The notes under the pieces were generated by a model. The model was not told the origin of the DNA, made no database searches, and was given only the letters and a program-made list of their open reading frames with translations. From Sinotaia quadrata (Eukaryota > Mollusca > Gastropoda > Architaenioglossa > Viviparidae), in NCBI GenBank assembly GCA_028829895.1, contig CM054178.1, positions 71,772,835-71,836,834 of the forward strand: DNA of 64,000 bases, in the 5' to 3' direction. How positions within the stretch are numbered: the first letter of the stretch is position 1; each line of letters opens with the position of its first letter. Positions 11,341-54,810 of the stretch are shown in pieces. Position numbers and translations under genes: made by a program.

Positions 11341-11470
11341 GCCCGATATTGGGAGTGTTGTTTGTGTTGCTAAGTCAACCACCATGCCGGATATTGGGAG
11401 TGTTGTTTGTGTTGCTAGGTCAACCACCATGCCGGATATTGAGAGTTTTGTTTTTGTGGTACTAGGTTAA
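11341..11470. repeat. 45-bp tandem repeat, 3 copies, at the transposase C-terminus
   Basis: Three copies, each 45 bp, encode PDIGSVVCVAKSTTM, PDIGSVVCVARSTTM and PDIESFVFVVLG in the frame of the SRITDNYLES block. It is a second in-frame 15-residue expansion in the same relic, close to the right terminal repeat. Confidence 0.85.
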
Positions 11471-11535
11471 CCATCGTGCCAAACAATTAAAAATAATGGC
11501 TATTGCTCTTTGCCCAAAAAGGTTGGACACCTCTG

Positions 11536-11543
11536 CTCTTTAC
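11536..11543. repeat. Right target-site duplication of the hAT element
   Basis: CTCTTTAC follows the right terminal repeat and has diverged at two bases from the left copy. Confidence 0.6.
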
Positions 11544-13564
11544 CGTCCAAATATGGTTTGTCGATGAATCCTGATTCTAAATGCCCATAAAATTATGCGA
11601 CTATAATCCTCATTTTGGGCTGAACACTTTTTTAAAAAAAAGAAAAGTTCTACTAAAAGTGAAGGGATGCAAATGCACCAATTAATAGCAGTGATTGGCT
11701 GAAGTAAGATAACGGCAACTCGCTTACATTGCTATATGACCTTTAATCAGGGATTTTCAACATTTCTTACTTTTCTCAAGTATAAAACATCATCTGCTTT
11801 ACATAAATGAAAATACTTAAATAATCAATTAGCAATATTATATTCTTTCATGCCTTTATTTTGTTCATTATCTCCACTAAGCACAGGCAGATCTCTTTAT
11901 TTGACTTCTGGGCCGCGCAAAATGAAGTCCGGACTCCGAGCACCCTACATTTCGTCTCAAGTAGACGAATGAGACAGTGCCCCAAAGAGTAAGGATTAAA
12001 CTTGCTTTGTGCAACACCGGGTAAAACTAAAATAAAAATTCAATACACTGATTAATCGAAGAGAAAGCGCAGGGTCTTATGGTCTCTCCCGAGCAACAGC
12101 TGACGACGTTTGGTATGCGCGTTGATGATAACAGCTAGTTCCATTACTTGCGCTTATTTCCGTGTCACGCCAGAGGGCAGGTAAGAAGAGCCTGTCTCAC
12201 TGCTGAGTTGTCAGAGTTGTCGCCATTGAAAGTCTGGCAGGTCAAAACATACGATACCTCTATGATTATTTTTTTCGGCACTGATACTAACTGTATACAT
12301 GTTCGCATTAAATTAAATTAAAAGTTCGGTTATAGTCATTATATTTTAAGCAATTTCTTAAAAAACAACAACACAAAAACAATAAAGCTCACAGATGAAC
12401 CGTGACAGATCCCACAGAAAATTTTAGTTACACAATAGAAAAATCACCTTCATACAATCATATCAAACCAAGGCTCAATTTACAATAAAACTAAAATCAG
12501 ACTAATTTGTCTTATAATACAAATACAGGTCTGTAGCCCATCACCCCTCTTTTTTTTGAAGTCTCAAAGACTGAAAATACTAGCTGACCTACAAAGGTCT
12601 TTTCTGAACAAACGCTTCTGCGTTCTATAGGCCTAGATGGTAGATTTTCCTTGGTTTCTGGTACTGGTACTCAAATATTTGTTCTGTGTATTTACTGCTT
12701 CAGTTAACAGTAGATTCATATTTATCAAGTATTTAAATTAGTCCGTATCGATCACAGATTTCAGTGTTTTGACTGGAAAAATGTGCTATTGGAATAATGA
12801 GCTGTCGTGTTATCTCTACAGACCCGAGTGGTTATCTGATTACGATAGTAATATAGACTTCGAGTCACTTCGTGCACTGTGCCATGTTGTGGCTAATTCG
12901 ATTGGTTAATCCTAACAGCGTATGCATGTTTTTTTTGTTGTATGTGTTTATCTGCAAGTTTTAGAATGTGAATATAAAATCTAATACATTAATGTTAACT
13001 GCAGCTGATCAGTTCAGTGACTATGGCATTTAAGTGAGTTAGTCTGTAGCACTTGTAAAGCATCAGATCAGTACTAGGCGTGTATCAGTTATCTGCAACT
13101 AATAATTATAAAACTAGGAATGCATTATTTTAAGCCTAGAAGTTTGAACATTAATGAATGCAGTCATCCAGTAACCTGTGCAGTAGTCTGTTCAACTAAT
13201 ATTAATACCAGTAGCAAATTAAAAATTACAGAGCTCAATATTTACTAAAATGAGATCAAACCTGCACATTATTAAAACAAAAAACAATATTTTCATGTTA
13301 ACTATGCAATATAGCATTCACAAATAAAATAACAAGAAATTTATGCATGCACAATATTTTGTATTTCAGTGTAGCACACACCTTGGTCCTTAGCCCAAGT
13401 CTCCAAGCCAATCCATGTTAGAACAGAGACCTTAGACCAAGGAATCCAGCTGAATTGCCATTTGTTAGAGTTGTGGTCATTGTCTGTTGGTGTTATGCGA
13501 AACAGATGAGTTCTCCTCACCAAATCAAAGTAGAAATCTGTTCATGTTTTGTGCAACCTTAGTG

Positions 13565-13711
13565 GAAGGTTGTACTTTGCAAAAAACTGTCAGCAGAAAT
13601 TCTGATAAAACTTTATTTTGATGTGAAAAACTCTCAGCAGAGACTCTGATAGGACTTTATTTTGATGTGGAAAACTCTCAGCCGAGATTCTGATAGGACT
13701 TTATTTTGATG
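13565..13711. repeat. ~47 bp tandem repeat, 3 copies
   Basis: Three copies of AAnACTsTCAGC...TCTGATAGGACTTTATTTTGATGTG. Confidence 0.75.
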
Positions 13712-15904
13712 TGTGTATGCATACCTTATCGACAATATTCACAGTGACTTAAAGGCTACAAGAAGCCAGTGCTGTTACTTCTGCCTCGCGAGCCAACAGT
13801 CAGCATGGTTATCATATACTTTATCTTCTCTCTAGTTTTCTCATCGTTTTCTATGGTGATAAATAGTGCCTATAGGACTAATTATTTGATAATGAGCTAT
13901 TACCTTCATTTGAACATTTTACTAGGTAATGTTCAGGATCTATTGTTTCGCTTATAAACTAACTGTATTTATTTTTATGATTGTTATATTTAATAATGTT
14001 ATTTCTTGTAATCAACTGTTTGCCTATAGTAATAAATTTGCAGATAGAGAATGGATGGGAGCTAAAGTAATAAAGATAGATCAAAACCTATCCCTTAAGC
14101 AAGAAGTTCCCGTCAGTAGAAAACACCTGTGACAGAAGAATGATTATTTATGGTGTATGCACTTAGTATTCTGAGAGTGCTAGACAGGTGGAATTGTAGA
14201 AGAGTTGTCCAATTAGGGCTATCATATACATGTACCTGCCCACCTGAATTAATATGGTTATTAGTTATTAAAGATGAATATTAATAAATAACAGACTTAA
14301 ATAACTTGCACACAAGAGGCATAAAAACAGATGTTGAAATATACATGTTGTTTATTCATCGTGATAAATTCATTGTTGAGCATTTAATTCGCACAAAAAA
14401 ATCCAAACAAACCTGTACATTTTAGTTTATTAAAATACATTTCTATGCTGAATGATAGCCTACACAACATTTCCACCTCCACACACCACAGAAAAGTAAA
14501 TAATTACAAAAGGTCAGACTCTAACATAAAGCCAATTCTACCCAAGACAAGAACTACCCCATAGATGTGAACTTTTCAATGTACAGTGGCATGCTGCTAA
14601 GTTAAGAATTTTTTTTTAAAAAGGTGAACTACTGGTTTCTAAGCAAAACTTTTATTGAACAATAAAGAAAACTATAGTACAAAGATGTTTACTCTTAGGA
14701 ACACAATATTCATGAAGAGTTGACAGCGAAAACATATAAATGGTAAATCTTAAATACTATTACAACTTAAAGCAAATTAATGCAAGCAGGACAATTTATT
14801 ATATGGAAAAACAGAACCCACTCTTCTAGAAATAAATATTAATTAATGAAAGTAAACTTTCTCCTCCCCACCTACCTCCTCAATTGTTTTAAAAGCTAAT
14901 TCTTATATCTATTACCTTTTAGCATCTAATTAATCAAAACTAGTGGTATAACTAACCCAAGAGAAAGTGCAAAAGAAAAGTTTGTTAATGAAATACAGAT
15001 TTAACAATCTATATTTAATTTTGTAAACAAAAATTACTTGAAGGTTAATAGATTAGGTTTTTTTTTAATCTTTAAAAATAAAATGAAAGGAAATGTGTAT
15101 TTAAATATATCTTTATTTCTTTATGATTATTATTTTAAAAAGGAGATTTCGAAAATCTAATACTATTGCTATTCAGAAAAGGAAATTTATTAAGCTTACT
15201 TTACAATAAGTAGTACTGATTTTAAATTGTACAAGAACTACATTATTCTGAATTAAAATGAAATAAGTAACATATTAAATATATACAAAATCACATTCGT
15301 ATAGGGAGGATACAGAGATAGTTATAGTAAAACATTTTTTACATTCTCCAAAACTGAATGTAAGATTTAATATTATATATTACACAGGAGTGCATTGTAA
15401 GTGCAGAGTTACTTTACTTTTTATTAGTACAACTGCTCGTTTTTCACCCATTTACCATCTACTAGTTTTCACACAGGAGGATATTTAAATCAGGGCAACT
15501 CTAATCTTTGAACATCAACTGACTAGTGCAAAGCAAAGAGCATAATTTTAAAACAATTCCATTAAAATAAACAGATCAATCAACAACACAAAAATCCACA
15601 TCCAGAACAAACTGCATTTCACTTTTCATCTCATGTTCACAAAGTACATCCAACCAGAAACTATATATATGTGCCATGAACAGGACCAAGTTTGAATGTA
15701 GCATAAAATCCATAAACAAAATCCAAAGTTATATGCCACATCTACCTACCAATACAAAATACAGATATCAGTTAACTCAAATGGAAAGTTTGAGTCATTC
15801 TAAATAATTAATAGTTTTTAAAAATAATTAAATAAAGAGTCACAGAATAAGCATCAGTATTTTGTTCAATGATAGAAAGCACTTGATCATTAGAGGAAGA
15901 AGCA

Positions 15905-16140
15905 TGTGTTTATGTTAGGGTTAACGAAAAGCATGCAACTGTGTGTTTGTATTGTGGTTAATAACAATCATTTAGAACTTCAAGATTCAATCTGTTAACA
16001 AAAAGCATGCAACTGTTTGTTTGTATTGTGGTTAATTAAGAGTGTTTAGATATGCAAGTTCAAAGTCAATCGGTAGACAAAGAAGCATGTATATTCTTTA
16101 TATTGAAGTTAATGAAATACATTTAGAAGTTGATGGTTCA
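15905..16140. repeat. ~80 bp degenerate tandem repeat, about 3 copies
   Basis: AAGCATGCAACTGT...TTTGTATTGTGGTTAAT recurs, followed by a TTTAGAACTTCAAG-like segment. Confidence 0.55.
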
Positions 16141-17154
16141 CTGTCAAACATAACTGATATAATTATTAATTCTCAAAACATAAGGCAAATAAATAAAATG
16201 TACAAGTCATATTATAAAAATTAATGTTATATAAACAATTGCCTGCTCATTACAAAAATAATATTTATAGGAATGAAAGAAACTTAAATACAAATAATAT
16301 CAACCAAAACCTCATTAAATATAATTGCACATAAGGGCACATGACATAAGTGACAATAATCAACAAAGTATGAATGAAATGTATATACATGTATTCAAAA
16401 GTGAAACTTGGATTGAAGCATTGAGATGCAGTCTCCAGTTAACATTTTACTGTCTCTACAACTATATACAAGAAAACCATTCGAAGGTTTGTGTGTATAT
16501 GATTCTAAATTTGAAGTTTACAGCACATTTAACCCTTGGACATTGCATATCACCTTTCAGCTTATAAAATTAAATTTAAATGACAATGGCAATATACACA
16601 CACATACCTTAGGATTAGTAGTATGATAGTTGATACAATTAACTGCCATGAAGATTAATTAAGAAACATAATTTTAGTCAAAATATTAACCTGTATTTGC
16701 AGATATTTATTTATTAAAAAATTGAAGAAAAACGTTTATTTTTCTTCTGTTACTGTTTGGTCAAAGTATGTATATTTGTAAATTCATTTTATTTAAGTTT
16801 CTTATTTATAAATACATTTATTTCTTGTACATTGTCATTTTGCATGCAGATTTATTGTCATAGTATATTTAGTTTTCTTATGTGTTTAAGAAGTCTATTA
16901 AGGCAATGTGTATTTTATGTGTAATTATTGAAAAAAATCTTCAAGTATTTTAAGTAATACCCTTACCAAAATAAAATTAAAAAAAAATTACTTGACATAA
17001 AATAGACAATGAGAAGAACAGTGTGTACAAAACAAAAAAAAATAAACTATTTAACGAAAAACTACTCATCACTAAGTGAATAGGCTAGTGCACAGAATTC
17101 AGAGCAGTTCTGACTGATTCAAGAAATATGTTCAATCCTTCTGATCTAAATGTT

Positions 17155-17285
17155 TATGTTATAAAATGGAATCCAGGGGATAACATTAAAAATCTGTTTA
17201 TTTTAGTTTCATAGTAATCTAATTTTTTATGTTACAAAATGAGATCCAAGGGATAACATTACAAATTCTGTTCATTTTAGTTTCA
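17155..17285. repeat. ~70 bp direct repeat, 2 copies
   Basis: GGGATAACATTA...TCTGTTyATTTTAGTTTCA occurs twice with diverged flanks. Confidence 0.55.
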
Positions 17286-18589
17286 AAGTGTCTGGTTCTT
17301 ATTTACTGAAGTGCATTATGAAAATTGTACTGCCAATAAATATTACATAAAAAAATCAATCTATAAATTTTCTTTTTACTTTCCTGGAATAGAACAAAAA
17401 AAATATTAAACAGGCAACAACAAAAAATAATAGCAATTACACACAAAAAAAAATGACAAATTTATATAAATCAAAAGAAAACTCAACGCTTTATTTTCAA
17501 GCAACATAAAACTATGTGGCAACTCTATCAAACTTTAAAAAAAAACTTACTACTGAAATCACCCAAGGACAGTCACACGTTATTAAATAGCACAAGTTAA
17601 CTGTCAGTCTAATTCAGTGACAGAAAGCATGTGGTAATAACTCAATACATTAACCTGTGCAACAAGCAAGGATTCCCTCTATCTCCAACACGTTTCATGA
17701 ACAGCACATAACGGAATGCCATGACATTGTGTGGCAAACAATGTTTTATTTAATGCATCCCATGCACAATAATACTCAACTAGCCAGTGAACAAATTCAA
17801 GAACATGCCTGCTACATGTCCTACGAAAGGCACAGATTAAATCATTTTGGAAAAATAAGAATGAGATCAACAAAAAATTCTTTTCTAACCCCAGCCAATT
17901 AAAAGCCAAACCAATATGGTAAAATAAATTAAACTGAACCAGTCTTGTATCTGCAAAGTGAATAATCTTCGCTCGCAAAGCCTACAGTGGTTTAAAATAA
18001 AAAACAAATGGGCACTGATGCATACATATACACACATATACATGCATATATGTGTGTGGATTGATGGATAAAAGACTATAAGAGGGAAATGGTAACACCT
18101 AAAATGTAAAACTGAAGAAGTCTTGAAGCCTCTGTGTGAATGAAGTTTAGTTATTGTTCAATATACCCATTTTTGGCTGCCATTGTAAACCACAAATGAA
18201 CTTCAATAGATGTAGGCAGAAAAAAAGGGAAGGCTAGATGAATGAGTGGATGAATAAAGTGTGTGTTATTGATAAGAAATACCAACATTTTTCAAGATCT
18301 AATATTGGTTAGTTAAAGAAGAAAAAAATAAATTTTGAAAGATCAATTATAGGTAGTCTCATGAAAGCACATTTTGCACATTTTACTTTCAAATGCATAG
18401 GATAAAAGAAAAACATAAATGATTAAATAATTAGACACTGCTGTGGCAAATGTTTGTGACAACCATAACCCTTAATACTATCCACAAGAAGTGAACTTTG
18501 TACACATTGTGACCTTACAGGCAAGCAATAATTAGAAGTAAACAGTGTTGAGCTACACAAGCAAAAAAAGTCCGTATACATGAGAATTC

Positions 18590-18765
18590 ATCTCAGTGTA
18601 GATGAGGATTAGCCCTCAGTATAGATGAAAATTAGTGTAGATAGGATTAGCACTCAGTGTATTTAGGATTAGTCCTCAGTGTATATAGGATTGGCACTCA
18701 TTCTAGATAGGATTAGTCCTCCTTGTAGAGTCTCAGTGTAGATATGATTAGCCCTCAGTGTAGAC
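18590..18765. repeat. Short-unit minisatellite (~18-36 bp)
   Basis: Irregular copies of CTCAGTGTAGATAGGATTAG. Confidence 0.7.
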
Positions 18766-21700
18766 AAGGAAACATTAGAAACATTAACCATCTAGGACTG
18801 ATGCAGAAAACAAACAAATCTATCACACATATATCTTGTGTACAATTTTTGGAAAAAGTACACCCTAATCAAACAGATAAGCAGCATATCTCTGCACTAA
18901 TTAAATGTATGGCCATGCAAGACAGCCTTCTAGACTTCATCCAGATAAACCCACACATTTCAAACAGCCTGAAAATTAAATTGTATAATATATAAAACAT
19001 ATATTTGATGTTAACAATTTTATGTACCAGCAATGTTTTCCACACTTACAAGTTTTAAACAGCAACTCGATTTGTCATTTAAAACTAAATAATTCTTATT
19101 TTTAAAATAGAAAAACCCTCATCAAACATTCGATAAAACGTAATACTATAATTAAACATAAGAGTGAAATGCATGTGGACAAAAGAGATCAATGTTATAA
19201 ATGCAAAATTTATTAGTAATTTTTGTAATTTTTAAAACCAAACCAGGACATTATATTAGCAGCTTGTGCTTCTCCTCCAAGGCATTAATATTATTACCCA
19301 CAGAGCCCATTTGTTATTCCTTGTTACTTTATAATATGTTTATTTTGGTAGATGCTTTTTTGCCCATAAAAAAGGAGCCTCAAGTCGATTCAATAGACCA
19401 ATCAATATGCATTCCATTTTATGCAAAATTTTTACATGCACACTAAATGTAATAACAGCCTCACCTTATTAAGTAAATGCCAATAAACAGGACTCCGTGC
19501 ATACAGATGTACTCAGGTACAGATACACACACACACATACCTTTTAAGTAGCAAGCTGTTTCTTTTCACTCCAAATGGTGCGTAGTCTTTAACTTCAAGT
19601 ATTCAATTTTACATTTACACTCATATTTATTGTTATAACAATGCAATTAAGACTTAACAATGATGGTAGTTTTTGACAATGGCTTATTTCTATTTTCTGT
19701 CCAAGTTCTAAAGTAGTACTTTTACATAAGCTCTCAGGCTCTGATGTGGCTCTTTAAGAAATGTTCATTGTTTAAGAAAATTTTCAGACAGATGTATACA
19801 AAGTTATGGTGATGGTGTTGGTGGGGGAATTAAATGTTTCTGTTATCTTATGCGGCAATCCCCCCCCCCCCCCCAACACACACACACATCTTTCTTTCTT
19901 TAGTCTTGTCCTACACAAGGTAAGGCAGTGACAGAAACAAAGAAAAACAGGCAATCAAAATTTTAGAAATTATGGGCAGTTACTGGCTGTGCTTTTGTCA
20001 CAGAAGCTGTCACATATTTTAAAGCTTTCACTCTAGGTAAACCAAGTATTGAGTTCCTAATAAACAATATGTTCTATCACCTGCAATTATCATTTTCCAT
20101 CAACAGTATTCAAAATATATTATCTAAAAACTGACCATTTAATACAATTTAGTACATAACACACACACACACACACTCCCTGCAAAAAAAACAACAACCC
20201 AATGTGTCTGGAATAACTACAGAATGATTAGATAATCTGGAAATAAAATCAAACTGATTTCGATTCAAATGATTGTCAGCAAACATCTATTAAATCATCC
20301 CCAGCCCCCAGCATTACTTGTGCTTGATACCTCAAACTTACAGCATTATCTCTCTCTAGCAAACTTCCAGACTCACACAAATCTTGTTAAGTAGTTTCCT
20401 GATTAGCTTGTGAAATGGGTATGTGTCAGCAGCTGACATGACAACTACCGTCAGAACAGTTCTATGTCTTTTCATTACAGAATCAGTGCATATGAAAAGA
20501 GTGATAGTAACTCAGATCACATGTGTCTCTAAAACAAATTTTCCGAAATGTAATAAACGAAGAATAACTTAATGTCATTCATATTTTTAGTGCACATAGC
20601 TGCCCTCATAATTATAAATAATCATTGCAACAGCCTTCTATCATGATATAGTGCTATGTAACATTTTTGACTGAAAATTACCAGCTACAAAATAACATTC
20701 CACTGATTGCTACATACTAAAAAATCTTGAGCAAGCAAAGTGCAGACTTTACCCTCCAAATTTTTCTTTTTCAAGTTTTATTCTGGCAATACCAGAACAT
20801 GACAAGAGGATATATCAGTAAAACAACAACAACAAAAAAAAGCCATAAATAAGAATTGATATTTTTGCAATGCCTAAAATGTACAATTATGATGTCAAAG
20901 CAATGACATTAAAGATGTATGAAGACTGGCCATTTTGACCAGAGCAGCTATTCCTATTTCCTTATACAGTTTGTATTCACATTTGTACCTTCTTGCTGCT
21001 AGACAGAATGGTCATGGGACCTGCAGATATATGTGTAAAGATTGCTACATGCATGAATCTGCCCATGATGAATTAAGGAAATGTAATTTGCTATTTTCTG
21101 TATTATTTTAAAAAGTTGAAACAAACTATCCCAGAAAAGCAATGTTGATCTTGAAAGAGAACTAGTCAACTACTATCTCCATTTAGTCACTGCTAGTAAC
21201 AGCTATGATATCCTTCCCCCACTCCACAATTGATTCTATTATTAAAATTTTCAGTGCCTTTCACTTTACACACGCACGCACGCACACACACACAAATATA
21301 TATGTATATTTTTTTCCATTTTCTACTAGTACTGCTTGTTACAATGATGTGTTAATATTCATACTTTGATGTAAAATATTATAAATTATAAAATGAACAC
21401 AATATTTTGACAAATGGATTGTAATTAAAAGCAGGCATATTTATGATTTCAGAGTTTATCTGATAAAAAAATTTACTCTTAGATAAGGTGGTAAAATAAG
21501 TTTTTGTGCCAAGGATAAACAGTCCATGAGCGAGAGAGAGAGACCAAGAGCTCATTTCCTATTTTCCATGCCTCAAATTTTACTGAAGGCCAATAAATTG
21601 TGCAGCACAATTCACAAAAGAAATGTAACACAAGTGTAACAAACTCCTCAAAATTAAAAAAACAAACAAACAACAAATCAGCTTAAAATAATACACACAT

Positions 21701-22244
21701 ACATACACAAGATACAAAATGGTTTAAATTCTAGTTTTGTGTATATATATATATATATATAAAACCAATCTCAAATGAGGCGAGACTATTTCTGATCTCT
21801 GCTTATGGAATTCTCAATCTATTTTAATATCACTTGTCACATGATTACTTTAACTAAACAATAACAATTTTTTTTCATAGCTACTAATAACAATGAAAAT
21901 AAGTGTCTTCTAATTTCTAATAATAAAATACAAAGCAAACTTAACATAAATCTTTAAACAATTCAGATACTGAAGAAAGGAACATATTATTCAGAGTCAT
22001 TCATATTATTCTCCTGCAAAACAATAAAATTCTTCTTCCCCCCACCAAACACACACAAATCTCTTTTAGTGTACGAGTACTGCTTTGTACCATCAATTGA
22101 TACACAAATGTATACAGGGAAAAACCTACTCAAACTAAAGTACAAATGAATTAGAAAATCAATTTCAGAAACAAATAGTTTACCAAGACTCCAATTCCCT
22201 AAATAAACCCCTTTCTGATATTGAAACTAACAGGTAAAATCCAC

Positions 22245-22350
22245 TACCCCACACATAAATAGTGTAAAACCAGTTTGTAAGAACACACATAAATACAGTA
22301 AAACCAGTTTGTAACACCACACAAATACTGTAAAACCAGTTTGTAACACT
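22245..22350. repeat. ~35-40 bp tandem repeat, 3 copies
   Basis: GTAAAACCAGTTTGTAA followed by CACAyAAATAC occurs three times. Confidence 0.7.
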
Positions 22351-22433
22351 GCAATGTGTGATGTACTGGACAAAGGGAGAGACATATTGCTTGTAGCATT
22401 TGCACTACAGCTCTTAAATACCATAACAGTTTG

Positions 22434-22667
22434 TTAACCTTTTCACTGTCAAGGGTGTACACACAAATTAAAAAGGAAGAGGAGTGTCAATATATAACGG
22501 TAATATGTAAGGGAAGATATTTCGGCCAAACTACGTTATTTTTATTTTATTAACTTAGTTTTATTTTTGCTTTATTTACTTATTTCTGTTCTGTCCTTCC
22601 ATTCTGGAGTTGAGCAAATTAGATATCTAGGGTACAAAACATTGACAAACCTCAGGAAAAGAGTTAA
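22434..22667. mobile_element. Possible piggyBac-type MITE with TTAA ends
   Basis: The element would run from TTAA (22434-22437), followed by CCTTTTCACTG, to CAGGAAAAGAG followed by TTAA (22664-22667). The ends are roughly inverted (CCTTTTCACTG against CTCTTTTCCTG). Length (about 230 bp) and TTAA flanks fit a piggyBac-like non-autonomous element, but the inverted repeats are short and imperfect. Confidence 0.35.
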
Positions 22668-22879
22668 AGTGAGCGTTGAAAATATTGGGCATCAATGTGA
22701 GCTATTATATTTTTGAAAAAAATAGTTATTTACATTTTTGTAAAAAATCAGTCAGCTGCTTTTTAAAAATTATAGATTTAGTTATAGAGTCATGGGAAAT
22801 GACATTAAATAAGGACAAACTCTTTTCTATGATACAAGAACTAATTGTTACTGACTTGGGAGATGGGTGGATGCCAAAG

Positions 22880-23120
22880 GGGAATGGAGTGTCAACTGAA
22901 TGGGTATGGGGGTGTACAGTTGTATGGGATGAGGTATGGGGCATATACTGTTGGGGTATACAAGATAGGATATGTTGAAAATAGTGAGGGTACAGGTGTA
23001 TACCATAGAGTATATATTATATGACATATATTTTAGGTATGGGGTTGATACTATAGGGTACATGCTGTTTACTATAAATATCTATTAGGATATAAGATAT
23101 ATAGATGGTGAATATATTAT
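22880..23120. repeat. Degenerate GGGTATA/ATACTATAGGGT-rich repeats
   Basis: Irregular short repeats of GTATGGGGTATAC-like sequence leading up to the left end of the small hAT element at 23158. Confidence 0.5.
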
Positions 23121-23157
23121 ATAGTATATATTAAGGGGTGTATGTAAATATATAGAA

Positions 23158-23354
23158 CAGGGGTGGCCAACTAGATGACATGTTTGGGCCGCAATAGTGG
23201 AGGCAATATTTGAAAGAGCCTTCCTTATATTTTTTTAAATCTCTTTGAAGAAAACAAGCGCTTATGAAATAGCATTATTGAGGTATATCATGAGAGCTGC
23301 AACAAAGGCTGGTGAGAGTGCAGGCAGCTCATGAGTGGCATTATTGCCACTCTG
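23158..23354. mobile_element. Small non-autonomous hAT element (MITE)
   Basis: It begins CAGGGGTGGCCAAC and ends TTGCCACTCTG, imperfect inverted repeats of hAT type. Flanking octamers ATATAGAA (23150-23157) and CTATAGAC (23355-23362) match at 6 of 8 bases with the nTnnnnAn pattern. The TTTGGGCCGCAA stretch just inside the left end also matches this hAT group. At about 197 bp it has no coding capacity. It lies downstream of the PI4KB stop codon and could be within its 3' UTR. Confidence 0.65.
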
Positions 23355-23545
23355 CTATAGACAGTGGGGTCATGCTATAGGATATATACCATAGAATGTG
23401 GGGTCATGCTATAGGATATATACTATTGTGTGGGGTCATGCTATAGGTTATATACTATAGAGTGTGGGGTCATGCTATATGATATGTACTATAGAGTGTG
23501 GGGTAATGCTATAGGATATATACAGACAGTGTATATTATATGGAG
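23355..23545. repeat. ~34 bp minisatellite, about 5 copies
   Basis: Variants of TGTGGGGTCATGCTATAGGA followed by TATATACTATAGA. It starts at the right edge of the small hAT element. Confidence 0.75.
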
Positions 23546-24063
23546 TGAGGAATGTATAGTGTTAAAGTATCCTAGTAAATCACTAGTAGTGAAAAATAAA
23601 ACAAACCCATTGTAATGGGATGTTAAACATGATACAGGGGAATACTATCAAAGGAGAAAAAGGATTTAATATCAAAGGATGGCAACTTCAGAAAGATGCA
23701 AGTAGGCTGGATTATCAAATAATAACTTAAAATTCGGGAAAAAAAACCTCATCCTGTCAGAGATTTTAGTTATCTTTCTTTGGAGTGTGATTAAAGCTTC
23801 TCAGTTCTGGCAAGGATACAAACAAATAAGCAACTGAAACAAAAAAATCAACACAAACAGTCAAGAGATCTTTCTGCAAACATCAATCTGCACAATTTTC
23901 TCAACTTAATTGCAATGAGAATGAATTCAAAGGAATTCTATTAATAATATCAGTTAGACCTTGACAAACAACCAAATACGGTGGAAGCCTGTGAAGTTAC
24001 TGAAATGCATGATTGCTTCCCAAAGTTAGGTTTATCCTGACACATTACTTCAACTTCCACCCT

Positions 24064-54810
<30,747 letters not shown>

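Larger units (their letters stand above)
9659..11470 (+). pseudogene. hAT transposase pseudogene (GTF2IRD2/ZBED5-like)
   Basis: Recognisable pieces in order: QLAVFVRGVDKDATTEE (9659-), FGVITVGAPAMAEI with the catalytic-region 'DGAPAM'-like block altered to VGAPAM (about 9827-), YHCLIHQ (about 9938-), TTVITKVVNFIHF (about 9986-, amplified), SEVRWFRPGAMLARVFILKE (10659-), ITIHLNELNSRLKGQ, LQMEYVDFQCASE (11088-, shifted frame), and the C-terminal dimerisation end SRITDNYLESLPRVATSS (from about 11282). Stop codons (for example after the poly-C run at 9733-9744) and frame changes break it. Most blocks still share one frame (9659, 9833, 9983, 10688 and 11255 are congruent modulo 3). In intact relatives the protein binds element ends and performs cut-and-paste transposition through an RNase H-fold DDE core. 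Confidence 0.8.
8754..11535 (+). mobile_element. Degraded hAT-superfamily DNA transposon (GTF2IRD2/ZBED5-like)
   Basis: The left end begins CTGGGGTGTACAAC (8754) and the right end finishes GTTGGACACCTCTG (11535), i.e. imperfect terminal inverted repeats. The flanking octamers are CTCTAGAC (8746-8753) and CTCTTTAC (11536-11543), matching at 6 of 8 bases. An 8-bp duplication is the hAT hallmark, and CTCTAGAC fits the nTCTAGAn preference known for hAT elements. The left subterminal sequence, with GGCCCC, GCTCGCCAAG and GCGGCCCTC, resembles ends of this vertebrate/invertebrate hAT group. The element is about 2.8 kb and carries a broken transposase gene expanded by two 45-bp arrays. It lies between the JmjC-like gene and PI4KB and is inactive as it stands. 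Confidence 0.8.
11544..23149. other. Long non-coding interval between the hAT element and the PI4KB 3' end
   Basis: Only short, unrecognisable reading frames occur on either strand. The stretch from about 12.0 to 12.25 kb is somewhat richer in CpG. The rest is AT-rich with minisatellites (listed separately) and microsatellites, including poly-C near 19860, AC tracts near 20160 and 21271, and a TA tract at 21741-21761. Part of the portion nearest 24 kb could be PI4KB 3' UTR, but no polyadenylation site could be assigned among the many candidate AATAAA-like sequences. Confidence 0.5.
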
